From NCBI GenBank assembly GCA_963746605.1, contig CAVVCH010000042.1, positions 1 to 64,000 of the forward strand: DNA of 64,000 nt. Reading direction: 5' to 3'. Positions 37,016-44,654 of the stretch are shown in pieces (the first letter of the stretch is position 1; each line of letters opens with the position of its first letter). The notes under the pieces are model-generated. The model had not been told where the DNA came from. It did not search any database and saw nothing but the letters and a program-made list of their open reading frames with translations. Both the position numbers and the translations under genes were made by a program. The DNA comes from CAVQSS01 sp963746605. GTDB lineage: Bacteria; Desulfobacterota; RBG-13-43-22.

Positions 37016-37110
37016 CTCGCTGAGCGCGAAGCGCCGGGCGCAGAGCGCGAAGCGGTGAGCGTTCTTATCTAACATTTTGCGCTAAGCGCTCGGCGCTTCG
37101 CGCTTCGCGA
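37016..37110. repeat. GC-rich inverted repeat of GCGCGAAGCG units
   Basis: Units such as GCGCGAAGCG and CGCTTCGCGC repeat on both sides of a short AT-rich core. A related unit occurs at 39350-39377 and near 17489-17510. It sits between trpS and scpA, which are otherwise in the same direction. Confidence 0.6.
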
Positions 37111-37112
37111 CT

Positions 37113-37835
37113 ATGATGGACTACACCGTTAAACTGGATGTTTTTGAAGGTCCGATGGACCTGTTGCTTCATTTGATCAAGAAAAACGAGATGGATATCT
37201 ACGATATCCGAATCGCCGTGATCACCGAACAATACCTGGAATACCTGGATTTGATGAAAGACTTAAATATCAATCTGGCCGGCAACTTCCTGGTCATGGC
37301 CGCCACCTTGGTGCATATCAAGTCCAAGATGCTGCTTCCCCGCCCGACGGAAGAAAGCGAGGAGGAAGACCCCTTGGAGGAGATCACCCGGCCGCTGATT
37401 GAGTATCTCCAACTCAAGGAAGCGGCCCTGCAACTGGGCCAACGGCCTCTGCTCTACCGTGATGTCTTTGTCCGGGATTTCCTGGCGCCGGAAATGGAAG
37501 GCAAGGAAGAAGGACTGATCCGGGTCGGCTTGTTTGAATTGATCGACGCCATTCGGAAAATCCTCCAAACGGTCGAGCAAGAATCATTCTTCCAGGCCCC
37601 CAGCCCCCTGGTTCCCCTGGAACAAAAAATGGATGAGATTTTAGCTCGGTTGGATCCCCTGGGGCAGATCTTGTTGGAGGGGCTGCTGCCCTCTCCCTTC
37701 ACCCGGGCCGATCTCATCGTAGTCTTTCTGGCGTTGCTAGAACTGGTCCGGCAGCACAAAATTCTAATTTACCAGCAGGTGCACGGGGAAAAGGTTCATA
37801 TTTTTAAAGCCCAGCCCCCCGCGCAACTCTCCTAA
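37113..37835 (+). CDS. scpA: Segregation and condensation protein A
   Basis: 240 residues. The N-terminal kleisin motif YTVKLDVFEGPMDLLLHLIKK is directly at the start, and the winged-helix C-terminus (FTRADLIVVFLALLELVRQ) is near 190-215. ScpA bridges SMC heads with ScpB in chromosome condensation. scpB follows after six bases. Confidence 0.95.
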   Translation: MMDYTVKLDVFEGPMDLLLHLIKKNEMDIYDIRIAVITEQYLEYLDLMKDLNINLAGNFLVMAATLVHIKSKMLLPRPTEESEEEDPLEEITRPLIEYLQLKEAALQLGQRPLLYRDVFVRDFLAPEMEGKEEGLIRVGLFELIDAIRKILQTVEQESFFQAPSPLVPLEQKMDEILARLDPLGQILLEGLLPSPFTRADLIVVFLALLELVRQHKILIYQQVHGEKVHIFKAQPPAQLS

Positions 37836-37841
37836 TACGCT

Positions 37842-38402
37842 ATGGATGAATTAAAACCCCTCTTGGAATGCCTGATCTTTGTCTCGCCTACCCCCTTGAC
37901 TCCCAAACGAGTCCAGGAGGTTTTGGGGGAAGGTTTCACCGCCAAGGCTGTGGAAGAGGCCCTGCAAGCCCTGAAGGCCGATTACGATTCCCCGGACCGG
38001 GGCCTCTATTTACAGGAAGTGGCGGAAGGGCTCCAGTTCCGGACCAAACCCCGCTACAGCGAGTGGATCAAGCTCATGAAGAAAGCCGCCCCCACCCGAC
38101 TGAGCAAGGCGGCCCTGGAAACCCTGGCCATTATTGCCTACAAGCAGCCGGTGGTGAAGGGCGACATCGCCCTCCTGCGGGGGGTGGAGGTAGACGGCAT
38201 CCTGCGCACCCTGCTGGAGAAAAACCTCATTCGCATCCTGGGACGCAAGGAAATTCCCGGGCGACCCATCCTCTACGGCACCACCAAACGCTTCCTGGAG
38301 CTATTCGAGCTCAAGGACCTCTCGGCCCTGCCCTCTTTGGAGGAAATCAAATCCCTGAGCGAAGATCCCGATGAAACCGAATCCGAAGCCGAAATCGAGT
38401 GA
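37842..38402 (+). CDS. scpB: Segregation and condensation protein B
   Basis: 186 residues. The motifs LECLIFVSPTPLT near the start and KAALETLAIIAYKQPVVKGD near residue 89, followed by GRPILYGTT, define the family. It is a two-winged-helix protein bound to ScpA-SMC. The acidic C-terminus overlaps the next gene by 32 bp. Confidence 0.95.
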   Translation: MDELKPLLECLIFVSPTPLTPKRVQEVLGEGFTAKAVEEALQALKADYDSPDRGLYLQEVAEGLQFRTKPRYSEWIKLMKKAAPTRLSKAALETLAIIAYKQPVVKGDIALLRGVEVDGILRTLLEKNLIRILGRKEIPGRPILYGTTKRFLELFELKDLSALPSLEEIKSLSEDPDETESEAEIE

Positions 38403-39174
38403 GCAGCGACTGCAGCGGGTTCTGGCCCAGGCCGGCCTGGCCTCCCGCCGTAAGGCGGAGGACCTTATCCAGGCCGGAAGGGTCTCCGTTGACGGAAAGG
38501 TCGTCACCCAACTCGGGGTCAAAGTCGATCCCGACCGCCAGCAGATCAAGGTGGACGGCCAACCCATCGCCCTGCGGGAATCCCGGGTCTATTATCTGCT
38601 GCATAAACCCCGGCTGGTGTTGTCCACGCTGCACGATCCCCAGGGACGCCCGACCCTGAAAGATTTTCTGAAGGGGGCCCGGATCAAGGAGCGGGTCTTC
38701 CCGGTGGGTCGGCTGGATTGGGACGCCGATGGCTTGATTTTGCTGACCAATGACGGACGCCTGGCCCAGATTCTCCAGCACCCCCGTTTTCAGGTCCCGA
38801 AAACCTACCGGGTAAAAGTCAGCGGCCTCCCCACCAGGGAAGCCTTGATGCGCTTGGAGGAGGGGGTCCAAATCCCGGGGGGGGGAAAACACCGGGCCGG
38901 GGTCGAGCTGATCAAGACCGGCGAAAACCGGGCCTGGCTCCTGGTGACCATTCGGGAGGGAGAAAAGCATCAGGTCAAAAAAATGTTCGAGGCCGTCGGC
39001 CACCTGGTCTTGACCTTGAAGCGGGTGTCTCTAGGGCCCCTGAAGCTGGGTCGTCTTCCTGTGGGAAAAATCCGGCCTCTGACCCAGGAAGAAATTCAGG
39101 AATTGCGGCAGATGGCGGACTCGCACAAATTCGGCCATCCGACCAAGGACGAATTAGTAACAGTCTCAAAATAG
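38371..39174 (+). CDS. rluB: RsuA/RluB-family 23S rRNA pseudouridine synthase
   Basis: 267 residues. N-terminal S4 RNA-binding domain (QRVLAQAGLASRRKAEDLI) is followed by the synthase domain with the catalytic Asp in VGRLDWDADGLILLTNDG near residue 110. The EGEKHQVKKMFEAVGH motif near 205 is family-typical. It follows and overlaps scpB, a common arrangement. Confidence 0.93.
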   Translation: MKPNPKPKSSEQRLQRVLAQAGLASRRKAEDLIQAGRVSVDGKVVTQLGVKVDPDRQQIKVDGQPIALRESRVYYLLHKPRLVLSTLHDPQGRPTLKDFLKGARIKERVFPVGRLDWDADGLILLTNDGRLAQILQHPRFQVPKTYRVKVSGLPTREALMRLEEGVQIPGGGKHRAGVELIKTGENRAWLLVTIREGEKHQVKKMFEAVGHLVLTLKRVSLGPLKLGRLPVGKIRPLTQEEIQELRQMADSHKFGHPTKDELVTVSK

Positions 39175-39190
39175 CAAAACCATCGTAGCG

Positions 39191-39228
39191 CGTCATTCCC
39201 GCAGCGCTTCTGAGCGGGAATCCAGGTT
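39191..39228. repeat. Intergenic palindromic repeat, copy 2
   Basis: A single hairpin unit beginning GTCATTCCCGCAGCG and ending GCGGGAATCCAG. Its reverse complement matches the right half of the copy at 54730-54812 with two mismatches over 35 bp. Confidence 0.75.
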
Positions 39229-39383
39229 TTTCTCAAAGAACATGGGATCCCGATAAAGGCATTCGGAGGATAACGAGAAATTTCCCGTCTTTTTGCTTGA
39301 ATTTTTCCACGGTTTTAGTTAAATTGACTTTTCTTTCGGCTTTTCCGCTAAGCGCTCAGCTCTCGGCGCTCAGCGTTCTTTCC

Positions 39384-39459
39384 GGGCGGTTAACTCAGCG
39401 GTTAGAGTGCCATCCTCACACGGTGGAAGTCGAGAGTTCAAATCTCTCACCGCCCACCA
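39384..39459 (+). tRNA. tRNA-Val (anticodon CAC)
   Basis: 76 nt with encoded CCA. Acceptor GGGCGGT/ACCGCCC, D stem ACTC/GAGT, anticodon stem CCATC/GGTGG with loop CTCACAC (anticodon CAC) and T stem GAGAG/CTCTC with loop TTCAAAT. A strong terminator follows directly. A degenerate copy of its 3' half lies at 43260-43296. Confidence 0.95.
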
Positions 39460-39513
39460 AAAAAATAAAAGGGGCTCTTCTCCTTACTGCGAGAAGAGCC
39501 CCTTTTATTTTTT
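39460..39513 (+). terminator. Intrinsic terminator after tRNA-Val
   Basis: A long, nearly perfect stem (AAAAGGGGCTCTTCTC / GAGAAGAGCCCCTTTT) with an 8-nt loop ends in TATTTTTT. A-rich 5' flank also permits function from the other strand. Confidence 0.93.
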
Positions 39514-39570
39514 GACATTTAGAATAAACCAACATGGCGCTAAACGCGGAAGAAGTTTTCCCTGAAAAAA

Positions 39571-39809
39571 ATGAAGAATGATTCTGAGATGCTCGAAGAA
39601 TATGACTTCAGAGGGGGGGTCCGGGTAAGTCTGCGAAGAGGTATGCCGAAGGGACCAATATTGTAGTTATTGACCCCGATGTCGTCGAATATTTTCCTGA
39701 CCACGAATCGGTAAACGACGCTCTTCGCAGCCTTGCGGCAATCATCAAAAGGAAGAGGATGGCCGAACAACGACCTGCAGGTGGGCTCCCGACGGCCTCA
39801 GGTCGCTAA
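39571..39809 (+). pseudogene. Small antitoxin-like/CopG-like protein, frame broken
   Basis: 79 residues if one G is added in the GGG at about 39626-39628: MKNDSEMLEEYDFRGG, then GK-AKRYAEGTNIVVIDPDV, ESVNDALRSLAAIIKRKR. This resembles short hypothetical proteins found beside BrnT/RelE-type toxins. No intact toxin gene is next to it, so it may be a remnant in the accessory segment behind tRNA-Val. Confidence 0.45.
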
Positions 39810-39956
39810 GGTGCAGCCTTCTCCTTAACCAAGCCATCTCCCCCCCACCCAGACATTCGAAAAGGCCACAGCATGTTAATTACCCCTTTGTTTTAAGAGG
39901 AACTTGACGGAATAAAACAACCGGGAAGAACCATAAAACGGTTAATTAACACTCAC

Positions 39957-40076
39957 TTCATCGCCAAAGGCCGGAACGGCCTGTTCATCGTCAATCCGAG
40001 CACAGGTAAAACCTTTCTGGTCAAGGCCCTGGTCTATGCCGCCTGCAATGCCAACATTAAATGCCTATTGATTTAG
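39957..40076 (+). pseudogene. IstB-like ATPase fragment
   Basis: A 39-residue open stretch FIAKGRNGLFIVNPSTGKT continuing FLVKALVYAACNANIK resembles the Walker A region of IS21 IstB-type ATPases (LLLGPPGTGKTHLA-ALG-A). Both ends of the gene are gone. It marks past mobile-element activity here. Confidence 0.45.
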
Positions 40077-40225
40077 GATTGATATGATCGTGTGAGGAGA
40101 TCTCTCAGCCAATACCCAGGAAGCCAGGAGGATGGTCAAGAGGATGAGGATCGTGGGGATTATGGCTTTCCTGTTCATGGATATCATAGCCGAACACTTC
40201 CCCTGTGAATTCACCAGCCAGGCCC

Positions 40226-40603
40226 TCAATGATGGTGGTCTCCAGGTTCTTTTTGGTCAATGGCCAAGCAGGGTTTCTTATGCTTCTTGGCCAGGCTGAT
40301 GGTCAAGACTTTCCCCCCTGTTGGTCTCCTCCATGTCAAGATCAGAGTGCTGTCTGAATCCCGGACGTTCATTTCCGTTCTCACCGGGTAGCTGGTCGAA
40401 TCGGTTTCCTGGATGGGATACTGTTCCGGGATTGGTCCATCTTCAGCCTTCCGACCCTTGGGACACCAGCCGCCGCAGGGGATACCGAGGTCTAAAGCAG
40501 CATCCAGGGCGGCACGGTTCCCTATTTTTCCTTGTTTTCCCATTGACTTCTTAATAAAATCGTTTAACACCTTGAGCAAATCTGCCCAAAAAATGTGAAG
40601 CAT
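40226..40603 (-). pseudogene. Putative molybdenum-carrier family protein, degraded
   Basis: 125 residues. The core matches the MoCo-carrier/SLOG-like family: ALDAALDLGIPCGGWCPKGR, AEDGPIPEQYP, SYPVRTEMNVRDSDSTLIL and AKKHKKPCLAID. The usual N-terminal ISGGQTGADRAALDA is changed to a different sequence, and the C-terminus ends early in GDHHH while another frame continues the homology. So it looks truncated at both ends. It lies just upstream of, and divergent from, the kinase gene. Confidence 0.6.
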
Positions 40604-40617
40604 CCTCCGGAGATGTC

Positions 40618-43236
40618 TTGATGAATCATAATCAAAAAAATCCGACTACTAGGATCTTGATCGTTGAAGACGAGACCACCATTGCTATCGACCTAAAAAC
40701 AAAGTTGGAAAGTCTTGGATACACAGTCATCGGCATGGAATTGTCGGCTGAAAAAGCGATCGAAGCCTGTCGGGAGAACTCCCCCGATTTAGTCCTAATG
40801 GACATTATCCTTCAGGGCACTATGGACGGGATCGAGGCCGCTGAAATCATCCGGTCCCGCTGGGGGATCCCCGTGGTCTTTTTGACGGACTATGCCGATC
40901 ATGAGCAGCTCAAAAGGGCACAATTGGTCCACCCATTCGGCTTCCTGGTCAAACCGTATCGAGATCAGGACCTCAAGATCACGCTGGAAATGGCCTTGTC
41001 CGTTTCCAGGGTCGATGCGGAACGGAAGAAGGCCGAGGAAGCGCTGCGGAAGAGTAAGCAAATGCTTGACCGAACTTTTGCCAGCCTCAATGAGGCTATT
41101 TTTATCGTTGACGCCTCCACGGCGAAAATCTTGGACTGTAATCCGGCTGCTACCAATCTATTCGGGTATAGCCGTGATGAGATGCTAGGGCGGACAACCG
41201 CCTTTCTACACGTTGATGAGACACGGTTGGAGGATTTTAGAAAAGCCTTGTACCCGGCGGTGAAGGAAAAAGGCCATCTCTTCATGTCTGAATTTCAGTT
41301 GAAGCGAAAAGACGGTACCCTCTTCCCCACCGAGCACAGGGTAACCCCCCTGGAAGATGAAAATGGTCAAAGGAGTGCTTGGGTCACCGTGGTTCGGGAT
41401 ATTTCCGAGCAAAAGCAGGCCGCAGAAGCATTGATCAGCAGTGAAAGGAAGTATCGTGATATTTTCGAAAACGCATTAGAAGGTATCTTTCAATCCACAC
41501 CGGATGGAAGGCTGCTTGATGTTAATCCTTTTTTTGCTCAAATTGCCGGGTTTGATTCCCCCGAACAGATGCTGGCCTGTGTTACCGATATTGCCCAGCA
41601 ACTCTATGTGGATCCTGGTGATAGGGAAGAACTAAAGCAATTGCTCGGCGAGAAAGGCAAGGTGGAAGGTTATGAAGTTCAGGCCCTTGCGAAAAATAAA
41701 AGGGAGATCTGGATTTCCCTTAACATGCGAACCGTCTGCGATTCTACCGGGCGTATCCTTTTCTATCAAGGGATGTTCAACGATATCACCGAACGTAAGC
41801 AAGCCGAGGAGGCATTGCGAATCAGCGAAGAGAAGTTCTCCAAAATCTTTAAAACCAGTCCTGATCCCATAGCTATAAGCCGATTAGCTGATGGAGTTTA
41901 TCTCGATGTCAACGAAAGTTTTGCCAAAGTATCTGGGTATTCCAAGAAGGAGGTTGTCGGTCGATCTCCCCTTCCCGATGATCTGGGCCTGTGGGTCCAT
42001 CGGGAAGACCGTGATCGTGTTGTTGCCACCTTAAAAGAGACCGGTGAGGAACTTGAAGTTGAAATTCTGTTCCAACGCAAAAATGGGACAATACGTAACG
42101 GCCTGTTTTCTGCGCGTGTTCTGGAGATCAACGGCGAATCTTGTCTTATTTCAATTGTATGTGACATCACCGAACGCAAACAAGCCGAGGAGGAACTGAA
42201 AAGGTTACACGAAAATTTATCGGCGACCATTAATGCGATTCCCGATTTGCTGTTCGAAGTGGACAGGGATGGATGTATTTTTGATTACTCAGCCCCCAAA
42301 ACAATCAATCTATATGTGGGACCGGATGTGTTTCTTGGAAAGCGGGTTGGGGAGGTCTTACCCCCCGATGCGGCGCAGGTTATTCAACAGGCCATAGACG
42401 AAGCGGCCAAGCATGGTAATCATAAAGGGACCGAGTTTTCTCTACCTCTGCAGGGTGAAATAAAATGGTTTGAACTTTCCATCGCAGCCAAAGGTGACTA
42501 TAAGATTCCTGGGGCGAGGTTTATCATCCTGTCACGGGACGTCACCGAGCGGAAGCAGGCCGAAGAGGCATTAAGAAAATCCAAGGACAGGCTGCGGGCT
42601 CTTTCCGCCCATCTCGAATCGGTACGTGAAGAGGAGCGGTCAAATATATCCCGGGAAATTCATGATGACCTGGGTCAGCTCCTGACCGGTCTCAAAATGG
42701 ACCTCTCTTGGATCCTCCGTCATCTCAATCCGGACCAGTCGGAACTGAAAGAGAAGGCTCAAGCCATGGGCCAACTGATCGATCAAACCGTGCAAACTGT
42801 CCGGCGGATTTCCACCGAACTGCGTCCTCGGATTCTGGATGATTTTGGCCTGGTGGCTGCCTTGGAATGGCAGGCCGGGGAGTTTACCAAAAAAATCGGG
42901 ATTCCCTGCCTTTTCCGGTCAAGCGGTCCGCAGCTCGATCTGAAACCTGACCTTTCGATAGCTATTTTCCGGATATTTCAGGAAACTCTGACCAACGTGG
43001 CCCGCCATTCAGGAGCGACCAAGGTTGAGGGTTCACTCAACAAAGACGCCAAAAGGTTGGTTCTGACGATCCGGGACAATGGGCAGGGAATTCCCGATGA
43101 GGAGATCGTCCGATCAAAATCACTTGGTCTGGTAGGGATGCGAGAGAGAGCCCTGATCTTCGGAGGCACGGTTGAGATCAAAGGAAAAAAGGGAAAGGGG
43201 ACAACGGTCATCTTGCGTTTGCCTATCACCAAATAG
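40618..43236 (+). CDS. Hybrid sensor histidine kinase: REC - multiple PAS - HisKA_3 - HATPase
   Basis: 872 residues. A receiver domain leads (ILIVEDETTIAIDL, phosphoacceptor Asp in LVLMDIIL near residue 61, Lys in FLVKPY). Four PAS domains follow at about 140-270, 275-390, 395-515 and 520-640; three end in DITERKQAEE and the first in DISEQKQAAE. Then a NarX/UhpB-type HisKA_3 (REIHDDLGQLLTGLKMDLSW near 678) and HATPase (DNGQGIPDEE, LGLVGMRERALIFGG). No membrane segment, so it is a cytoplasmic sensor. Its own response regulator is not in the window. It lies inside the segment bounded by tRNA-Val and a tRNA remnant. Confidence 0.9.
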   Translation: MMNHNQKNPTTRILIVEDETTIAIDLKTKLESLGYTVIGMELSAEKAIEACRENSPDLVLMDIILQGTMDGIEAAEIIRSRWGIPVVFLTDYADHEQLKRAQLVHPFGFLVKPYRDQDLKITLEMALSVSRVDAERKKAEEALRKSKQMLDRTFASLNEAIFIVDASTAKILDCNPAATNLFGYSRDEMLGRTTAFLHVDETRLEDFRKALYPAVKEKGHLFMSEFQLKRKDGTLFPTEHRVTPLEDENGQRSAWVTVVRDISEQKQAAEALISSERKYRDIFENALEGIFQSTPDGRLLDVNPFFAQIAGFDSPEQMLACVTDIAQQLYVDPGDREELKQLLGEKGKVEGYEVQALAKNKREIWISLNMRTVCDSTGRILFYQGMFNDITERKQAEEALRISEEKFSKIFKTSPDPIAISRLADGVYLDVNESFAKVSGYSKKEVVGRSPLPDDLGLWVHREDRDRVVATLKETGEELEVEILFQRKNGTIRNGLFSARVLEINGESCLISIVCDITERKQAEEELKRLHENLSATINAIPDLLFEVDRDGCIFDYSAPKTINLYVGPDVFLGKRVGEVLPPDAAQVIQQAIDEAAKHGNHKGTEFSLPLQGEIKWFELSIAAKGDYKIPGARFIILSRDVTERKQAEEALRKSKDRLRALSAHLESVREEERSNISREIHDDLGQLLTGLKMDLSWILRHLNPDQSELKEKAQAMGQLIDQTVQTVRRISTELRPRILDDFGLVAALEWQAGEFTKKIGIPCLFRSSGPQLDLKPDLSIAIFRIFQETLTNVARHSGATKVEGSLNKDAKRLVLTIRDNGQGIPDEEIVRSKSLGLVGMRERALIFGGTVEIKGKKGKGTTVILRLPITK

Positions 43237-43259
43237 GAACGGGGAAGTCCGCTATCGTA

Positions 43260-43296
43260 GTGGAAGTCGAGCGTTCCAATATCTCTCCGCCCACCA
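43260..43296 (+). repeat. Degenerate copy of the tRNA-Val 3' half (possible attachment-site remnant)
   Basis: 37 bp with 33 identities to 39423-39459 (anticodon-stem end, variable loop, T arm, acceptor, CCA). No 5' half is present. Such partial tRNA copies commonly form the far end of elements integrated at a tRNA gene. Confidence 0.75.
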
Positions 43297-43304
43297 ATTA
43301 AATC

Positions 43305-43335
43305 AAGGGGTCAGCCTAAAAAGCTGGCTCCTTTT
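43305..43335 (+). terminator. Intrinsic terminator after the tRNA remnant
   Basis: An 11-bp stem (AAGGGGTCAGC / GCTGGCTCCTT, with G-T pairs) and a 7-nt loop, ending in TTTT. It ends the kinase transcript and mirrors the tRNA-terminator order at 39384-39513. Confidence 0.65.
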
Positions 43336-43361
43336 ACGAAACGTGTGCCCGAATTCGGGGC

Positions 43362-44399
43362 TCAGAACTTCGCACAGCCCTCACAGGAAGGCAACAAAGG
43401 ACCCCTAGTAAAGGAACGACGAAAAAGCCTGTAATTCTTTTTCCGCCAGATATCTTTCAGCGATTCCTGGTTGATATTTCCAAAAACCAGGCGCTCATAG
43501 GGACGCTCCTGTCCCTGTCGGAGGTATCGACCGCCGGGGATGAGCAGGTTGGTGAACACGCAGGGGGTAACGGAACCGTCGGAAGCTACACACAGGCCCC
43601 GGTGGATATTCTCGGTGCACTCGGATCGTTTTCTCTGGAGACGGGGGAGATGGTAATGGATCGGCAGGCCGCTCCGCGCCCCGGATCGGACTACCTGTTG
43701 GAGGAGATTCTCCAGGTCTTCGTATTCGCCCGTCGTGGCCGGCCGGAGGGCTTCTGATTCCAACTCGGCAGCGGGCACGAAATCCAAGGTGCTGACCACC
43801 ACCTGGCTGAGGCCCAACCCCCCCAGGAGGGAGGGCAAAGCCTCTACATCTTTTATTCCGGAACGGAGCAGCATGTAGGCCACATGGAGCGCCGGCTTCC
43901 GGCTATCGACCCTTCTCTTTTCCCGGTCCAGTGCCCGGATGGTTTCCAGAACCTGTTCCAGTCGGGTACCCCGGCGAACGGCGTCGTTATGAATATCCGT
44001 CCCGGCCAGAGAGAAGGCCACTACATCCAACCCGGCGGCCACCAGCGAGGCTATCCGTTCCGGATTCAGAAGCATCCCGTTCGTGGTCGTTCCCACCCGG
44101 CATCCGGCGTCTCGAGCCAGAGCGGCCATGGCAAAGAAATCCGGGTGCAGGAAGGGCTCGCCCCAGCCCTGCAGATGAACCATTTGGGCTCGGGCAAATG
44201 CCGGCTGAAGCCTTCTGAAGGAGTCCAAAGGAAGGTACCGGTCCTGCCAGAGGTTCCGGTAGGCCGTGCGGGGGCAATAGCGGCAGGCCGCCGTACAGTC
44301 CGAGGTGACCTCAACCTGAATCCAATCAAAACGAGGTCCAAACCAGGGGAAGGGCCACCCCCCGGGGAAAACTATTTCTTCATTTTTGGGGTTATTCAT
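43362..44399 (-). CDS. Radical SAM protein with SPASM-like C-terminus
   Basis: 345 residues. The radical SAM cluster motif is CTAACRYCPR near residue 35, an unusual CxxxCxxC with a Pro-Arg end. Further S-adenosylmethionine-site elements are GWGEPFLHP near 79 and TTTNGMLL near 104. The C-terminal part has Cys in RGLCVASDGSVTPCV and PSCEGC, the pattern of a SPASM/twitch auxiliary cluster domain. Function cannot be assigned; such enzymes modify peptides or help cofactor assembly. No peptide substrate gene is obvious beside it. Divergent from the YeiH-type gene. Confidence 0.85.
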   Translation of the reverse strand: MNNPKNEEIVFPGGWPFPWFGPRFDWIQVEVTSDCTAACRYCPRTAYRNLWQDRYLPLDSFRRLQPAFARAQMVHLQGWGEPFLHPDFFAMAALARDAGCRVGTTTNGMLLNPERIASLVAAGLDVVAFSLAGTDIHNDAVRRGTRLEQVLETIRALDREKRRVDSRKPALHVAYMLLRSGIKDVEALPSLLGGLGLSQVVVSTLDFVPAAELESEALRPATTGEYEDLENLLQQVVRSGARSGLPIHYHLPRLQRKRSECTENIHRGLCVASDGSVTPCVFTNLLIPGGRYLRQGQERPYERLVFGNINQESLKDIWRKKNYRLFRRSFTRGPLLPSCEGCAKF

Positions 44400-44454
44400 T
44401 GGGAAATCAGAGATCCGGAGTTGTCAATTCGGGGTGTTCGACTTAAGGTTAACC

Positions 44455-44483
44455 TTGACAAAATAATAACCTTCATTAATAAT
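44455..44483 (+). promoter_or_regulatory. Candidate sigma-70 promoter for the YeiH/rhodanese operon
   Basis: TTGACA (44455-44460), 17-bp spacer and AATAAT (44478-44483), or TAATAA with a 16-bp spacer. It is about 170 bp upstream of the YeiH-type start. Confidence 0.5.
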
Positions 44484-44489
44484 TCGAGG

Positions 44490-44581
44490 CACCTTTCAAA
44501 CCGCCCCGCAGGGAAAAGGACTGGCGAAAACACCGGGTCTTTGACAGCCGGCCGGTCCTTGCCCAGGGCACAAAGGAGGTG
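44490..44581 (+). other. Possible structured leader RNA upstream of the YeiH-type gene
   Basis: Within the long predicted 5' leader, GGACTGGC (44518-44525) can pair with GCCGGTCC (44551-44558), and CACCTTT (44490-44496) with AAAGGAGGTG (44572-44581) to close it. I cannot assign it to a known riboswitch class. Speculative. Confidence 0.3.
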
Positions 44582-44654
44582 AGGAGGGTTTTAATCTTTC
44601 TATTACTTTAACGCCATCTGATTCTTAAATCAATTTAAAGAAAGGGAGGATAGC

